Positions 42,265 through 51,029 of a DNA stretch of 64,000 bases are shown one piece after another (positions within the stretch are counted from its first letter, which is position 1; every line of letters begins with the position of its first letter). The DNA lies in the NCBI GenBank assembly GCA_963729935.1, contig CAVSPW010000012.1, forward strand, positions 62,001-126,000, written 5' to 3'. Position numbers and translations under genes: made by a program. The stretch comes from CAIKMD01 sp963729935. Its GTDB lineage: Bacteria; Pseudomonadota; Alphaproteobacteria; ATCC43930; CGMCC-115725. Below the pieces are notes generated by a model. It was not told the DNA's origin, did no database searches, and saw only the letters and a program-made list of their open reading frames with translations.

Positions 42265-43464
42265 CTAAATCGCGCCATCTTTGCGGAAGGCCGCGATCTC
42301 GGCCTTGCCGTAGCCGAACTCGGCGAGCACCTCGTCGGCCTGCTCGGCATAATCGGGCGCGCCCGAAACCATCCTCGTCGGCGTGCGGCTCAGCCTCAAG
42401 GGCTGGCCGATGAGCTTGATCGGCCCAAGCGCCTTCGACTTGACTTTCTGGGCGATGCCCAGATGCTCGACCTGCGGATCGGCAAAGGCCTGATCGATCG
42501 TATAGACCGGGCCGCAGGGGATGCTCGCGGCGTTCATGCGCTCGATCAGCGCCGCGGTGCTCTCCTTTTCCGTGATTTCGGTGACGAGCGCGTTGAGCGC
42601 CGCGCGATTCTTGCGCCGGATTTGCGGCGTGGCGTAATCGGCGTGAGCGACCAGATCCTCGCGGCCGATCGCCCCGCAAAAGCGCCGCCACATCGGCGGC
42701 GTCGGCGCGATGTTGATATAGCCGTCGCGCGTCTTGAAGGTGCCGGTCGGCGCGCCGGTCGGGTGATTGTTGCCGACCTGGCGCGGGACTTCGCCCTTCA
42801 TCAAATAGCGCGCGCCCTGGAAATCGAGCATGAAGAGCAGCGCTTCGAGGAGCGAGGTCTGAACCCATTGGCCCTGACCCGAGCGCTCCCGCTCATGCAG
42901 CGCCACGAGGATTCCGATCGCCGCGCACAAGCCCGCCGCGAGATCGCCCACGGCGATGCCGACACGCATCGGCCCGCGGCCTTCCTCGCCCGTCACCGAC
43001 ATCAGGCCCGACATGCCCTGCGCGATCTGATCGACGCCGGGCCGATCGCGGTAGGGGCCATCCTGGCCGAAACCCGAGATGCTCGCATAGATGATGCGCG
43101 GATTGATCGCCTTCAGCGCCTCGTAATCGATCCCGAGCCGGGTCTTCACGTCCGGGCGGTAATTCTCGAGAACGATGTCGGCCTTTTCGGCCATGCGGCG
43201 GAAGATGGCGATCCCATCCTTGTGCTTCAGGTTGAGCGACATCGCCCGCTTGTTGCGGTGGAGATTCTGAAAATCAGGATCGTGACGGGCGGAGAAATCG
43301 GACGGGCCGCCGCCATCCGCCCCGCCTTCCTCGCGCGCGTCGATCTTGATCACATTGGCGCCCCAATCGGCGAGCTCGCGCGCGCAAGTGGGACCCGCGC
43401 GCACGCGCGTGAGATCAAGGACGAGCAGATCTTGCAGCGCGGTGGAAGCGGGATGAAACGGCAT
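42265..43464 (-). CDS. CaiB/BaiF-family CoA transferase
   Basis: A 399-residue class III CoA transferase starting MPFHPASTALQDLL after GGAGAA. It has LVLDLTRVRAGPTCARELADWGANVIKID over two strands, HRNKRAMSLNLKHKDG, IVLENYRPDVKTRLG and the conserved Asp region RPGVDQIAQGMSGLMSVTG. It probably activates the acid that the two dehydrogenases then oxidise. It is only distantly related to the CaiB protein at 11547. Confidence 0.88.
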   Translation of the reverse strand: MPFHPASTALQDLLVLDLTRVRAGPTCARELADWGANVIKIDAREEGGADGGGPSDFSARHDPDFQNLHRNKRAMSLNLKHKDGIAIFRRMAEKADIVLENYRPDVKTRLGIDYEALKAINPRIIYASISGFGQDGPYRDRPGVDQIAQGMSGLMSVTGEEGRGPMRVGIAVGDLAAGLCAAIGILVALHERERSGQGQWVQTSLLEALLFMLDFQGARYLMKGEVPRQVGNNHPTGAPTGTFKTRDGYINIAPTPPMWRRFCGAIGREDLVAHADYATPQIRRKNRAALNALVTEITEKESTAALIERMNAASIPCGPVYTIDQAFADPQVEHLGIAQKVKSKALGPIKLIGQPLRLSRTPTRMVSGAPDYAEQADEVLAEFGYGKAEIAAFRKDGAI

Positions 43465-43488
43465 TTTCTTCTCCAATTCCTGGGGCGG

Positions 43489-44319
43489 TCAGCGCCGCCG
43501 GGCTTCGACCTCGGTGATGAAATCCTCGACCATCCGGTTGACCAGGACCGGTTCCTCGAGATTCACCCCGTGGCCGGTATGGGGCAGAATCTCGAGCCGC
43601 GCGCCGGGGAGAACCTCTTTCAGGAAATGGCTTGGCTTGTCGCAGCCCGGATCGTCGCCGCCCAGGACCACCAGGGTCGGAATCTTCATCGCCGCGATGC
43701 GCTCTTGATGGGCGTACAGCGGCGGCCTGCGCTTTTGCACGCCGCGCATCGTGTTGGTGAGGCCGAGCACCGAGAATTGCGCGATCTCCTGGAGAAATTT
43801 CTCGAACGCGGCCGGGTTCTTCTCCTTGAGCTTCAACCGCGCCGGCGCGGTCGTGAAATTCTCGCGGATCTGCGCTATCCCGTTCTTTTCGACCCGCGCC
43901 GCCATCGCCTCCATGGTGGCGACGTATTCTTCGGGCTTCGCGTCCGACCCGCTGCCGATGCTGCATAGAATCGCCGAGCGCACGCGCGAAGGCTGAGCGA
44001 GCGCGAATTGGAGCGCCGCCGCCGATCCCATCGAGACGCCCATCACATGCGCGTCGCGCACGCCCGCCGCATCGAGCACGGCACCGATATCGGAAGCCGC
44101 GATGTCCTGCGAATAGGATTCGACGCCCGGCGGCACCTCCGAAGGCGGATAGCCGCGGGCATTGAAGGCGATGCATTGGAAACGGGGCTTCAGCGCCGCG
44201 ATCTGGGGATCGAAGGAATGCAGCGTGCCGGCGAGCTCGTGAACGAAGACGATCGGCGCGCCGCCGCCTTGGACGTCGTAATAGAGCTTGACGCCGTCGG
44301 ATGCGGTCGCGAGAGGCAT
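43489..44319 (-). CDS. Alpha/beta hydrolase
   Basis: A 276-residue alpha/beta-hydrolase: oxyanion-hole segment VFVHELAGT (unusual; most have HGxxG), nucleophile Ser in VMGVSMGSAAAL, acid Asp in VLGGDDPGCDKP and base His in PHTGHGVNLEEP. The beta-ketoadipate enol-lactonase / MhpC type of carbon-carbon or lactone hydrolase is closest in layout. It lies between the SDR and CaiB genes of a catabolic unit, with gaps of about 20 bases. Confidence 0.87.
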   Translation of the reverse strand: MPLATASDGVKLYYDVQGGGAPIVFVHELAGTLHSFDPQIAALKPRFQCIAFNARGYPPSEVPPGVESYSQDIAASDIGAVLDAAGVRDAHVMGVSMGSAAALQFALAQPSRVRSAILCSIGSGSDAKPEEYVATMEAMAARVEKNGIAQIRENFTTAPARLKLKEKNPAAFEKFLQEIAQFSVLGLTNTMRGVQKRRPPLYAHQERIAAMKIPTLVVLGGDDPGCDKPSHFLKEVLPGARLEILPHTGHGVNLEEPVLVNRMVEDFITEVEARRR

Positions 44320-44337
44320 GGGCCGGACCTTTCGGCG

Positions 44338-45114
44338 CTAGCCGTTGCGGTGGGCGATGCCGCCGTCGATCGTGACGACGGTGCCGCTGATGTAGTTCGA
44401 ATGGTCGGAGGCCAGAAACACCACCATCGGGGCCACTTCCTCGACCGTCGCCGGGCGCTGGTACGGCATATGCGCGAAGCTTTCGACATAGCGGGTCTCG
44501 TCGCCCAGCTCGCGCTTGGCGCGAATCTTCCCGAGATAGACCGTCCGATCGGTCAGAACCGGACCGGGATTGACGGCGAGAACGCGGACACCCTGATCGA
44601 CGCTGCGCCCGCCCATGGCGCGCGCGAACGCCATCAGGGACGCGTTGCCGGCCGCGCCCGCGATATAGCCGAAATCGAGCCGCTCGCCGCCCAGACCGCA
44701 AATACAGATGATGACTCCGCGCTTGCGCTTCGACATCAGGCCGAAATAGGAACGCGTCAGATTGACGTAGCCGAAGACCTTCAAATCCCAGCCCGCGCGC
44801 CAGGCCTTGTCGTCGACCTCGAAGATCGTGCCGCCGGGGATGGCGCCGGCATTATTGATGAGGATGTCGACATCGGGAAAACGCGCGACCAGCCGATCGC
44901 GTTGCGCCTGATCGGAGAGGTCGAGGGCCATGGTATCGACCTTGACCTTCCACGTCTCGCGCAGCTCCGCCGCGTTCCGCTCGAGCTGCTCCTTGGAGCG
45001 CGCCGCCAGGACAAGATTTACGCCCTCCGACGCAAAGCACTGCGCGACCGCAAGACCGATGCCCTTCGATGCGCCGGTTATGAGTGCCGTGCGTCCTTGA
45101 AGGTGCAAATCCAT
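44338..45114 (-). CDS. Short-chain dehydrogenase/reductase with altered catalytic residues
   Basis: A 258-residue SDR. The nucleotide motif TALITGASKGIGLAVAQ and ILINNAGAIPGG are normal. At the active site, the usual Ser strand reads VIICICGLGGER and the Tyr-x-x-x-Lys motif reads YIAGAAGNAS, so Tyr is kept but the Lys position is Ala. The C-terminus HSNYISGTVVTIDGGIAHRNG is standard. It may be a low-activity or non-reductase member of a known GNAS-type subgroup. It heads the five-gene unit that runs to 39908. Confidence 0.85.
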   Translation of the reverse strand: MDLHLQGRTALITGASKGIGLAVAQCFASEGVNLVLAARSKEQLERNAAELRETWKVKVDTMALDLSDQAQRDRLVARFPDVDILINNAGAIPGGTIFEVDDKAWRAGWDLKVFGYVNLTRSYFGLMSKRKRGVIICICGLGGERLDFGYIAGAAGNASLMAFARAMGGRSVDQGVRVLAVNPGPVLTDRTVYLGKIRAKRELGDETRYVESFAHMPYQRPATVEEVAPMVVFLASDHSNYISGTVVTIDGGIAHRNG

Positions 45115-45285
45115 GACAGCGTCCCTCGTCGATTATTGTTTGGCTGATCATCTTTACCGATCGCCATCGGAGGGTCAATCGGCCGCGCGGTAGGGGGCGG
45201 CCCGCCAATTCGGCAAGACCGGCCGCCGTGACATCGCGCCGCGCAATCCCTGTTGTGGGGCGTTAGGGTGCGAGGCGCGCGGCGC

Positions 45286-45804
45286 TCAGTCGATGTGACT
45301 ATGGATCAAGGTACGCAACGTCGAATCCAGGCGCCGCCAATCCTCGCCGAGAACGCGAAAGAAAGATTCATGGGCGGCGGCGGCTTTGCCGAAGGCGCGG
45401 CGCAGGATTTGCCTTCCCGCCGTGGTCAGCCGAATGCGGATGATACGCCGGTCTCGCTTGCACGAAGTTCGCGACAGATAGCCGTGCCGCGCAAGCTGGC
45501 GTAGATTTTTCGACACCATCATCTTCTCGATGCCGGTATAGGTCGAAAGCCGGATTTGCGAGGGCGCTTCGTTCCGACTGACTAGATGGTAGGCAGCCGC
45601 GAGCAACACGTATTGAACGGGCGTCAGACCGACGGGCTTCAGGTAACGCCCGACCTCCCTTTGCCAGAGGTGATTCGCCTGCCAGAGACGGTAGCCGAGC
45701 AGGACTTCGGGCGGAATCGCAAGCACGCCCACGGAAGAAACCGGATGCGCGACCACGCCCTCGGCATCGCTTCTCTCCTGGATCGTCAAGTGTTCAGGCG
45801 GCAT
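45286..45804 (-). CDS. MarR-family transcriptional regulator
   Basis: A 172-residue winged-helix regulator. The DNA-binding part is GLTPVQYVLLAAAYHL, IRLSTYTGIEKMMVSKNLRQ (recognition helix), and a wing GYLSRTSCKRDRRIIRIRLT. The N-terminal residues 1-30 are extra to the core fold and the exact start is uncertain; there is no clear ribosome site before 45804. Many MarR proteins respond to aromatic acids or their CoA esters. An 18-base inverted repeat about 70 bases upstream (45875-45892) is a likely own operator. Confidence 0.88.
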   Translation of the reverse strand: MPPEHLTIQERSDAEGVVAHPVSSVGVLAIPPEVLLGYRLWQANHLWQREVGRYLKPVGLTPVQYVLLAAAYHLVSRNEAPSQIRLSTYTGIEKMMVSKNLRQLARHGYLSRTSCKRDRRIIRIRLTTAGRQILRRAFGKAAAAHESFFRVLGEDWRRLDSTLRTLIHSHID

Positions 45805-45874
45805 GTCTATGGCGTAAAAAAGTGGAGTTCGACAATCGCGACGAAAACAGGGAGATTTATGATATATAGGTACC

Positions 45875-45892
45875 TTCTATTCGTCGATAGAA
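45875..45892. promoter_or_regulatory. Inverted repeat, candidate MarR operator
   Basis: TTCTAT-N6-ATAGAA, perfectly symmetric over both arms, in an A+T-rich stretch (45841-45900) between the MarR gene and the amidohydrolase gene. Size and symmetry fit a MarR dimer site. Both genes are on the minus strand, so it would act on the MarR promoter. Confidence 0.5.
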
Positions 45893-45992
45893 AATTCCAA
45901 TAGAACGGGTGTCGCGACGCTCAAAAATGCCGGCGCGCGAAGATTTTTTTCTTGCCCCGCAGGAAACAAGTATCCGGGGAAGGCGGCGTTCC

Positions 45993-46928
45993 TCAGCGGC
46001 CCCAGCGCGGCAGGAGCCGTTCGGCATTGGCGCAGTCGATCGTGCGCAAATCGCCGTCCGAGAAGCCGAAATCTTTCAACCCTTGGGCGGTTTCCGCCGC
46101 GCTGCGCCAAGGAAAATCGGTGCCGAACAAGACCTGCGAGATCGCCACGAGCCGCATCAGCGAGGCCAAGGCCCAAGGATGCGCGGCCTGCGCCGTGTCG
46201 TAATGGAAGCGCTTGAGATAGGCGATCACCCCATCGGGGACGCGCGCGCTCATGCCCTTCTCGGTTTCGGCATAGCGGATGAGGCGCTCGGCGAGGAACG
46301 GCGCGGTGCCGCCGGCATGCGAGAAAATCCAGCGTATGTCCTTGAAGCGCTCGGCGGCGCCGCTGAACAGCAGCCGCGCGATCGCGCGCGTCGTATCGGT
46401 GCCGAATTCGATCACCGAATCGCGCAGCCCGGGCAGCACCCCCTTGGTGCAGTCGGGCGCATCGGGATGCGTATAGACAACCGCCTTGCGGCGGTTGAGC
46501 TCGTCGAAGATCGGATCGTAATAGGGATCGCCCAGCCATTTGTCGCCGATATTGGTCATCAGATTGATGCCGTCGGCCTTGAGTACGTCGAAGGCGTATT
46601 CGATTTCGCGCAGACTGCCCTCGATATCGAGGATCGGCAGCATGGCGAATTGGCCGAAGCGTCCCGGATAATCGCGCGCGAGGCCGGCGACGTAATCGTT
46701 CCATTCGCGCGTCAGCCCGCGCGTGTTCTTCCGGTCGGGCCAGACGCCGACCGGATGCGGCAAGGAGATGATCGCCGCGCGCACCCCGCCCCGCTCCATA
46801 TCGGCAAGCGTCTTGTCGATATTCCAGGCATAGGTCGGCCCGCCGCCGGCGCCGGCCCTGATCTTCTCGCCGACGAGGCTCGGCGGCGTGACGTGGTGGT
46901 GAACGTCGATGCGATGCGGCGTCGGCAT
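45993..46928 (-). CDS. Amidohydrolase-2 (ACMSD-like decarboxylase family) protein
   Basis: A 311-residue metal-dependent TIM-barrel protein. It shows the opening RIDVHHHVTPPSLVG, VVYTHPDAP, WIFSHAGGTAPFLAERL (His) and ISQVLFGTDFPWRS (Asp), the set seen in aminocarboxymuconate-semialdehyde decarboxylase and in salicylate- or vanillate-type decarboxylases. Decarboxylation of an aromatic or dienoic acid is the most likely reaction. It lies upstream of the MarR gene and is divergent from an SDR gene at 47080. Confidence 0.85.
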   Translation of the reverse strand: MPTPHRIDVHHHVTPPSLVGEKIRAGAGGGPTYAWNIDKTLADMERGGVRAAIISLPHPVGVWPDRKNTRGLTREWNDYVAGLARDYPGRFGQFAMLPILDIEGSLREIEYAFDVLKADGINLMTNIGDKWLGDPYYDPIFDELNRRKAVVYTHPDAPDCTKGVLPGLRDSVIEFGTDTTRAIARLLFSGAAERFKDIRWIFSHAGGTAPFLAERLIRYAETEKGMSARVPDGVIAYLKRFHYDTAQAAHPWALASLMRLVAISQVLFGTDFPWRSAAETAQGLKDFGFSDGDLRTIDCANAERLLPRWGR

Positions 46929-47079
46929 TCTCTCGCCCCGTCCTCTTCTCGATCTCGCGCCGAAGAAACGTCAGCATCTCATAGCCGGAGGACGGGCGCA
47001 ATTTCGTCGCGGTCGCGCTTGACAGCACTGCGGCTCATCGCTGCCATGATCATACAAGGCACAGGGGAGGATGAGATCG

Positions 47080-47928
47080 ATGAGCGTCCCAGAGAGCGGC
47101 AAAATTGCCATCGTCACCGGCGCGGCGCGCGGGATCGGGCGCGCCATGGCCCTGGGCCTGCTCGCGGCCGGGCATCGCGTCATGGCAAGCGATATCGATC
47201 TCCCGGAGCTCGAGGAATTGAAGCGGGCGGCCGGCGAGGCGCACGCCGCCGAGCGGATCGCGATCCTCGCCGCCGATGTCGCGGCCGATGAAAGCGCCGC
47301 GCTCATCACGCGCGCGACGATCGAGCGTTTCGGCCGGCTCGACATCCTCATCAACAATGCCGGGATCGGGCCGAACACGGTGCGCCCAGGCGCCGTGCCG
47401 CCCAAGGATTTCCGCGATGTGAGCCCGGCCGATTTCCGCCGCATCATCGCGGTGAACACGGTCGCGCCCTTTCTCATGACGAGGGCGACGGTCAAGCCGA
47501 TGCTCGATCAAGGCTGGGGCCGGATCGTCAACGTGACGACGAGCCTCGATTCCATGTGGCGCAAGGGCATGCTGCCCTATGGCGGCTCCAAGGCCGCGAA
47601 CGAGGCGCATTCCTGCATCATCGCCGAAGAGCTCGCGGGCACGGGCGTCACGGTCAACATTCTGGTGCCGGGCGGCCCGGTCAACACGCGCCTCGTCGGC
47701 AATTCCTTCACCGAAGCGCAAAAGCAGAAGCTCATCCAGCCCGAGATCATGGTGACGCCGCTTCTATGGCTCGTCTCGGATTCAAGCGACGGCGTGACAG
47801 GCAAGCGCTTCATCGCCGCGTTCTGGGACCGCTTGCTTCCGGCAGCCGAGGCCGCCGCGAAATGCGGCGCGCCGATGGCGTGGCAGCAGCTCGGCAAACA
47901 GGCGATCTTTCCCGACAGCCCGCGGTGA
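47080..47928 (+). CDS. Short-chain dehydrogenase/reductase
   Basis: A 282-residue SDR with an intact active site: nucleotide motif IAIVTGAARGIGRAMALG, ILINNAGIGPNTV, Ser in VNVTTSLDSMWR and Tyr-x-x-x-Lys in LPYGGSKAANEAH. GGGGAGG lies nine bases before ATG-AGC at 47080; an ATG three codons earlier is too near the site. The C-terminal extension (WDRLLPAAEAAAKCGAPMAW) is longer than usual. Divergent from the amidohydrolase gene, with which it may share a promoter region and pathway. Confidence 0.88.
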   Translation: MSVPESGKIAIVTGAARGIGRAMALGLLAAGHRVMASDIDLPELEELKRAAGEAHAAERIAILAADVAADESAALITRATIERFGRLDILINNAGIGPNTVRPGAVPPKDFRDVSPADFRRIIAVNTVAPFLMTRATVKPMLDQGWGRIVNVTTSLDSMWRKGMLPYGGSKAANEAHSCIIAEELAGTGVTVNILVPGGPVNTRLVGNSFTEAQKQKLIQPEIMVTPLLWLVSDSSDGVTGKRFIAAFWDRLLPAAEAAAKCGAPMAWQQLGKQAIFPDSPR

Positions 47929-47989
47929 GCGCGCGGCACGAGTTGGCTTCGTTTCGTAATTTTCAGATTCGCGCTGGCGGCGCTTCGAC

Positions 47990-48385
47990 TTAGCCATAGA
48001 TCAGGGTTTCGAGCTCGCGAGCGTTGTGAACGACCTTCACCTCTATGTCCTCCGACAAGTCGGCCGGCAAGTGCTTGAGCGCGGCCGTGCTAGCAACGAC
48101 GAAACCCGGCCCGCCCGCGGGCCAAAAGATCAGCGACTGCGTGACATAAAGAAGCTCGTAGACCTTCGCCCAGAACATCTCGCCGCCGCAATGGTTGAAC
48201 ATGATGCACTGGATGTCGTGCTCATCGACATAGATGTCGCCGCCGCTGCCGTCCGGGTATCGAGGTTGCTCGAAATCGGGATATCTTGGATCGGTCTCGG
48301 TCTCGAAAATCTCGTTGAAGACCGAGCGCTTGAAGGTCGCGGCCTCGCCGTTACGAAAGCATTGCAGGAAAATATCGAAGCTCAT
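47990..48385 (-). CDS. Candidate immunity protein for the Tox-REase-5 toxin
   Basis: A 131-residue acidic, soluble protein starting MSFDIFLQCFRNGEAATFKR, with DIYVDEHDIQCIMFNHCGGEMFW in two pieces and TQSLIFWPAGGPG. Proteins with this MSFDIFLQCF opening occur as lone small genes next to toxin or phage genes, but I know no proven function. Its start lies inside the 3' end of the toxin gene (35-base overlap), the usual toxin-then-immunity order. The immunity family usually paired with Tox-REase-5 is Imm52; I cannot assign this protein to it by eye. Confidence 0.6.
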   Translation of the reverse strand: MSFDIFLQCFRNGEAATFKRSVFNEIFETETDPRYPDFEQPRYPDGSGGDIYVDEHDIQCIMFNHCGGEMFWAKVYELLYVTQSLIFWPAGGPGFVVASTAALKHLPADLSEDIEVKVVHNARELETLIYG

Positions 48386-49724
48386 CGGGAGCTACTCCAT
48401 CGAGAAGAAATTCGCACTTGAATATTGGCCAATCCGGCGGCGGCGCGTGAATGATCGTAATGTTGCGGTAATTCCGTGCGAAGAGGTCGCGTACGTGATC
48501 GGCAATCTCCTTTTCAGCGACATACCATTCGATCGGCCGGCCCTGTGCCGCTTCGAGCTGCCTCTTTGACTGGCGCAACATTTTCGCCTCGGCTCCCAGC
48601 CACGGTATGGGGCTCTTCTTTTGGCGCAAATTCACGTAGCCAGTTCCTTTTGCGTCGATCATGGTGCCAATTTTGAGATTACAATTGTCGTAGTAGACGA
48701 ATTCGCCATCCACTGGATTTCTCAATCTAACCGCCAAGCCATAGGGTAACGGCTCTCCGTTCACCAACATGCCGACATACTGCTCGTAAGCGATGTCTTT
48801 CTCCGTCTTGCGACCGGGCCTGTCCGGCCCCGGATCAGGACAGAGCTTGGGCTCGCTGCGGTCTACAGCGGCATCGCTGCGGGCGCCTGCTCCCGATTGC
48901 GAAGATGTATCGTCCGTCGCATTAGACCGGTAGCCGGAGATCGTATCGGGGTCGACAATGAGGCTGCCGCCGAGGTCGCGCCCGATGACGTTGCCCTCGC
49001 TGTCGCGAAAGACATTGTCTGCTATCTGCCGGCCGGAAAAGATTACCTCTTTGCTGCCATCGTCGCGCTCGCGCGTGAAGGTCAGGACCCCGGTGCCTTG
49101 ATCGAAATGATAGGCAAGCCCCGGCTCGTCCGGCACCGGGCCTTCGGCGATGAGGCTGCGGTTCGTCGGAATGACGAGCACGCCGAGTGCCGCCACGGCG
49201 CCGGCCGATCCAGCAGGCAAGAGTCCTGCCGCGAATTGCCGAAGCGCAGGCACCAGCGTGGGTGCGCCGAACATGTCGGCGGTTGCGGCACCCACCGTAG
49301 CCGCCGCCGCTGCGGCGCTTCCGCCCTCGCCGCTCCAGCGCCCGCGCTCGTCGCGCGGCTGATCGGGATTGAATCCGTCTTTCGCCAAGGCAATCGCGCG
49401 CGCGAGGCGCCGCAATGAAGGATCGCGGCTTTTGGCAAGTGCCGATGGGCCTGCAATCACACCGCGATCGACCACGTCCTCGACGAGTTCGTCGAGCGTC
49501 TCGTCATCATCGACCGCGCGCAGAAATTCTGCCGCGGCGCCGAACCCAAAGCAGAAATAGCCGCCATCTGGCACGTGTTTGACGAGAATTTCGTCTCGAC
49601 CAATCCCGACATGGTCGGGACCAAGGATGAGCCGCGGCACTTTGGCCTTGGCCCGAGACGATTGGCCTCCCGGCTCGACGACTGCGCCCAACGCCCTCTC
49701 CACCCGCTTGGCCTTGACGTGCAA
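48351..49724 (-). CDS. Polymorphic toxin with C-terminal Tox-REase-5 nuclease domain
   Basis: A protein of up to 457 residues. Residues 1-115 are an unassigned N-terminal region. NPDQPRDERGRWSGEGG at 119-135 is a linker common in phage head-morphogenesis-type and toxin proteins; an Ala-rich hydrophobic stretch (about 136-188) follows. Residues 310-435 match a Tox-REase-5 fold: YEQYVGMLVNGEPLPYG, then YYDNCNLKIGTMIDAKGTGY with the nuclease Asp and Asp-x-Lys, QSKRQLEAAQ and IEWYVAEKE. The start is uncertain: TTG at 49724 or GTG at 49703, the latter fitting the promoter better. The 3' part is less G+C-rich than its neighbours, suggesting transfer. A LexA box controls it. Confidence 0.8.
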   Translation of the reverse strand: MHVKAKRVERALGAVVEPGGQSSRAKAKVPRLILGPDHVGIGRDEILVKHVPDGGYFCFGFGAAAEFLRAVDDDETLDELVEDVVDRGVIAGPSALAKSRDPSLRRLARAIALAKDGFNPDQPRDERGRWSGEGGSAAAAAATVGAATADMFGAPTLVPALRQFAAGLLPAGSAGAVAALGVLVIPTNRSLIAEGPVPDEPGLAYHFDQGTGVLTFTRERDDGSKEVIFSGRQIADNVFRDSEGNVIGRDLGGSLIVDPDTISGYRSNATDDTSSQSGAGARSDAAVDRSEPKLCPDPGPDRPGRKTEKDIAYEQYVGMLVNGEPLPYGLAVRLRNPVDGEFVYYDNCNLKIGTMIDAKGTGYVNLRQKKSPIPWLGAEAKMLRQSKRQLEAAQGRPIEWYVAEKEIADHVRDLFARNYRNITIIHAPPPDWPIFKCEFLLDGVAPDELRYFPAMLS

Positions 49725-49753
49725 TGTCTAGAACAAAACAAGAACAAAGTCAA
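49725..49753 (-). promoter_or_regulatory. Promoter with LexA box for the toxin gene
   Basis: Read on the minus strand, TTGACT (49753-49748) is a good -35, and TAGACA (49730-49725) 17 bases on is a weak -10. Between them lies GTTC-TTGTTTT-GTTC (49745-49731), an exact copy of the alphaproteobacterial LexA consensus GTTC-N7-GTTC. LexA bound here would block polymerase directly. Confidence 0.7.
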
Positions 49754-49818
49754 GCGCAGAATCGCGGTGCGCCGGCGCAGCAGCGCTTCGCAGGCCCTCT
49801 GGTTCGGGCGCGTCGGCG

Positions 49819-50829
49819 CTATTCGTTGACCCGCTTGCCCGCTTCTTTGACGAGGCTCAGATCGGCGTATTTCTTCACGTCGATGTCGATCTTGAGGAAG
49901 CCCGCTTCCTTCTGCACCTTGAGATTGCGCTGGAGTGCGGCGAGATCGGGCAGGTCGTTCGGATCGCGATAGCTATCCTCGTGGGTGAAGAGCCAGGGCT
50001 CGAGCTTGGCCTTCGGGATCTTCGTATAGTTCGAGACGACGGTCACGACGGCATCGTGGTTCTTCGGATCGATATACCAATGCAGCTCGCGGATCTCGTC
50101 CTCGAAATAATCAATGAGCGCGGCGCGATGCTTGGCGACGAAACCCGCGCGCGCCACGCGCATCAGGATCTGCGTCGGGCCGCCCATCGCGTCCTTCAAG
50201 TCGAAGAGCACCCGGCCGTCTTCCCTCGCCTTGGGATCGTTCATGGTATTGGGAATGGTCGTGACCAGATCCGCCTTATGCGAGATCAGCATCGGGATCA
50301 TGGCGAAAAAATTGGCCTCGACCACGCTGTAGTCGCGCCCGGCCTCGAGGCCGATGCGGCGCAGATAGGCGCGGGTGGCGATGTCGGTGCCGGCGCCGAT
50401 GACGTTGGTCGCGAGCGTCTTGCCCTTCAAATCGTGGATGGTCTTGATCGGCCCGTCCTTGAGCACGAGAAACCCGTTGGAGAGATAGCCGGGATGCCCG
50501 TCCTGAAGCTCGTCGGCGATGATGCGCAGATCGGTCATGTGGCCGTTCTGGATCGCATTGCCGAAAGAAGCGAAGGCGAGCTCGGCGATATCGAGCTCGC
50601 CGGTGGCGAGCGCCGTGATCATCGGCGCCGTGCCGGCGAAATGGATCGGCTCGAGCGTGTAGGTCTTGCCGTAATGGCGCGCGAGCTCGGGCTTGGCAAA
50701 GAGGATCGGCGCCAGCGAGACAGGCACCGTGATCCAGCCGGTCTTGATCTTCACCGGTTCGTCCGCACGCGCCGCCATTGTGCCCAGGCTCAGCGCGAGC
50801 GCGACGATCATCCCCATGACGAAACGCAT
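49819..50829 (-). CDS. ABC transporter substrate-binding protein
   Basis: A 336-residue periplasmic binding protein with signal peptide MRFVMGMIVALALSLGTMAA to ARAD; AAGGGAG precedes the ATG. Core: KIKTGWITVPVSLAPILFAK, ALATGELDIAELAFASFGN, TIHDLKGKTLATNVIGAGTD and a late EPWLFTHEDSYRDPNDL. It has the nitrate/taurine-type fold but belongs to none of the other groups here. It is alone, divergent from the molybdenum-hydroxylase genes, with no permease alongside. Confidence 0.86.
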   Translation of the reverse strand: MRFVMGMIVALALSLGTMAARADEPVKIKTGWITVPVSLAPILFAKPELARHYGKTYTLEPIHFAGTAPMITALATGELDIAELAFASFGNAIQNGHMTDLRIIADELQDGHPGYLSNGFLVLKDGPIKTIHDLKGKTLATNVIGAGTDIATRAYLRRIGLEAGRDYSVVEANFFAMIPMLISHKADLVTTIPNTMNDPKAREDGRVLFDLKDAMGGPTQILMRVARAGFVAKHRAALIDYFEDEIRELHWYIDPKNHDAVVTVVSNYTKIPKAKLEPWLFTHEDSYRDPNDLPDLAALQRNLKVQKEAGFLKIDIDVKKYADLSLVKEAGKRVNE

Positions 50830-51029
50830 CTTGGCGTTCTCCCTTTTCCTGTCCCTGTCGTTGCCGCGAAACTATGCCAGGCCGCGCGCGAAGTGAAGCC
50901 TCGATTGCCTCGGCAAAGCGGATCATTGCCGGGCGTACCGTTTCCTTGTATTCGCCGGATCGAAGGCGAAGCTTGCCTCGGCGGCGAAATCGGGCAATCT
51001 GGACGGACGAGGGGAGGGAGCAGCGTCGT

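Noticed and set aside
41107..43968. A 953-codon open frame on the plus strand
   Set aside because: It is antisense to an acyl-CoA dehydrogenase, a CaiB transferase and part of a hydrolase gene, all with strong motifs; its own sequence is low-complexity.
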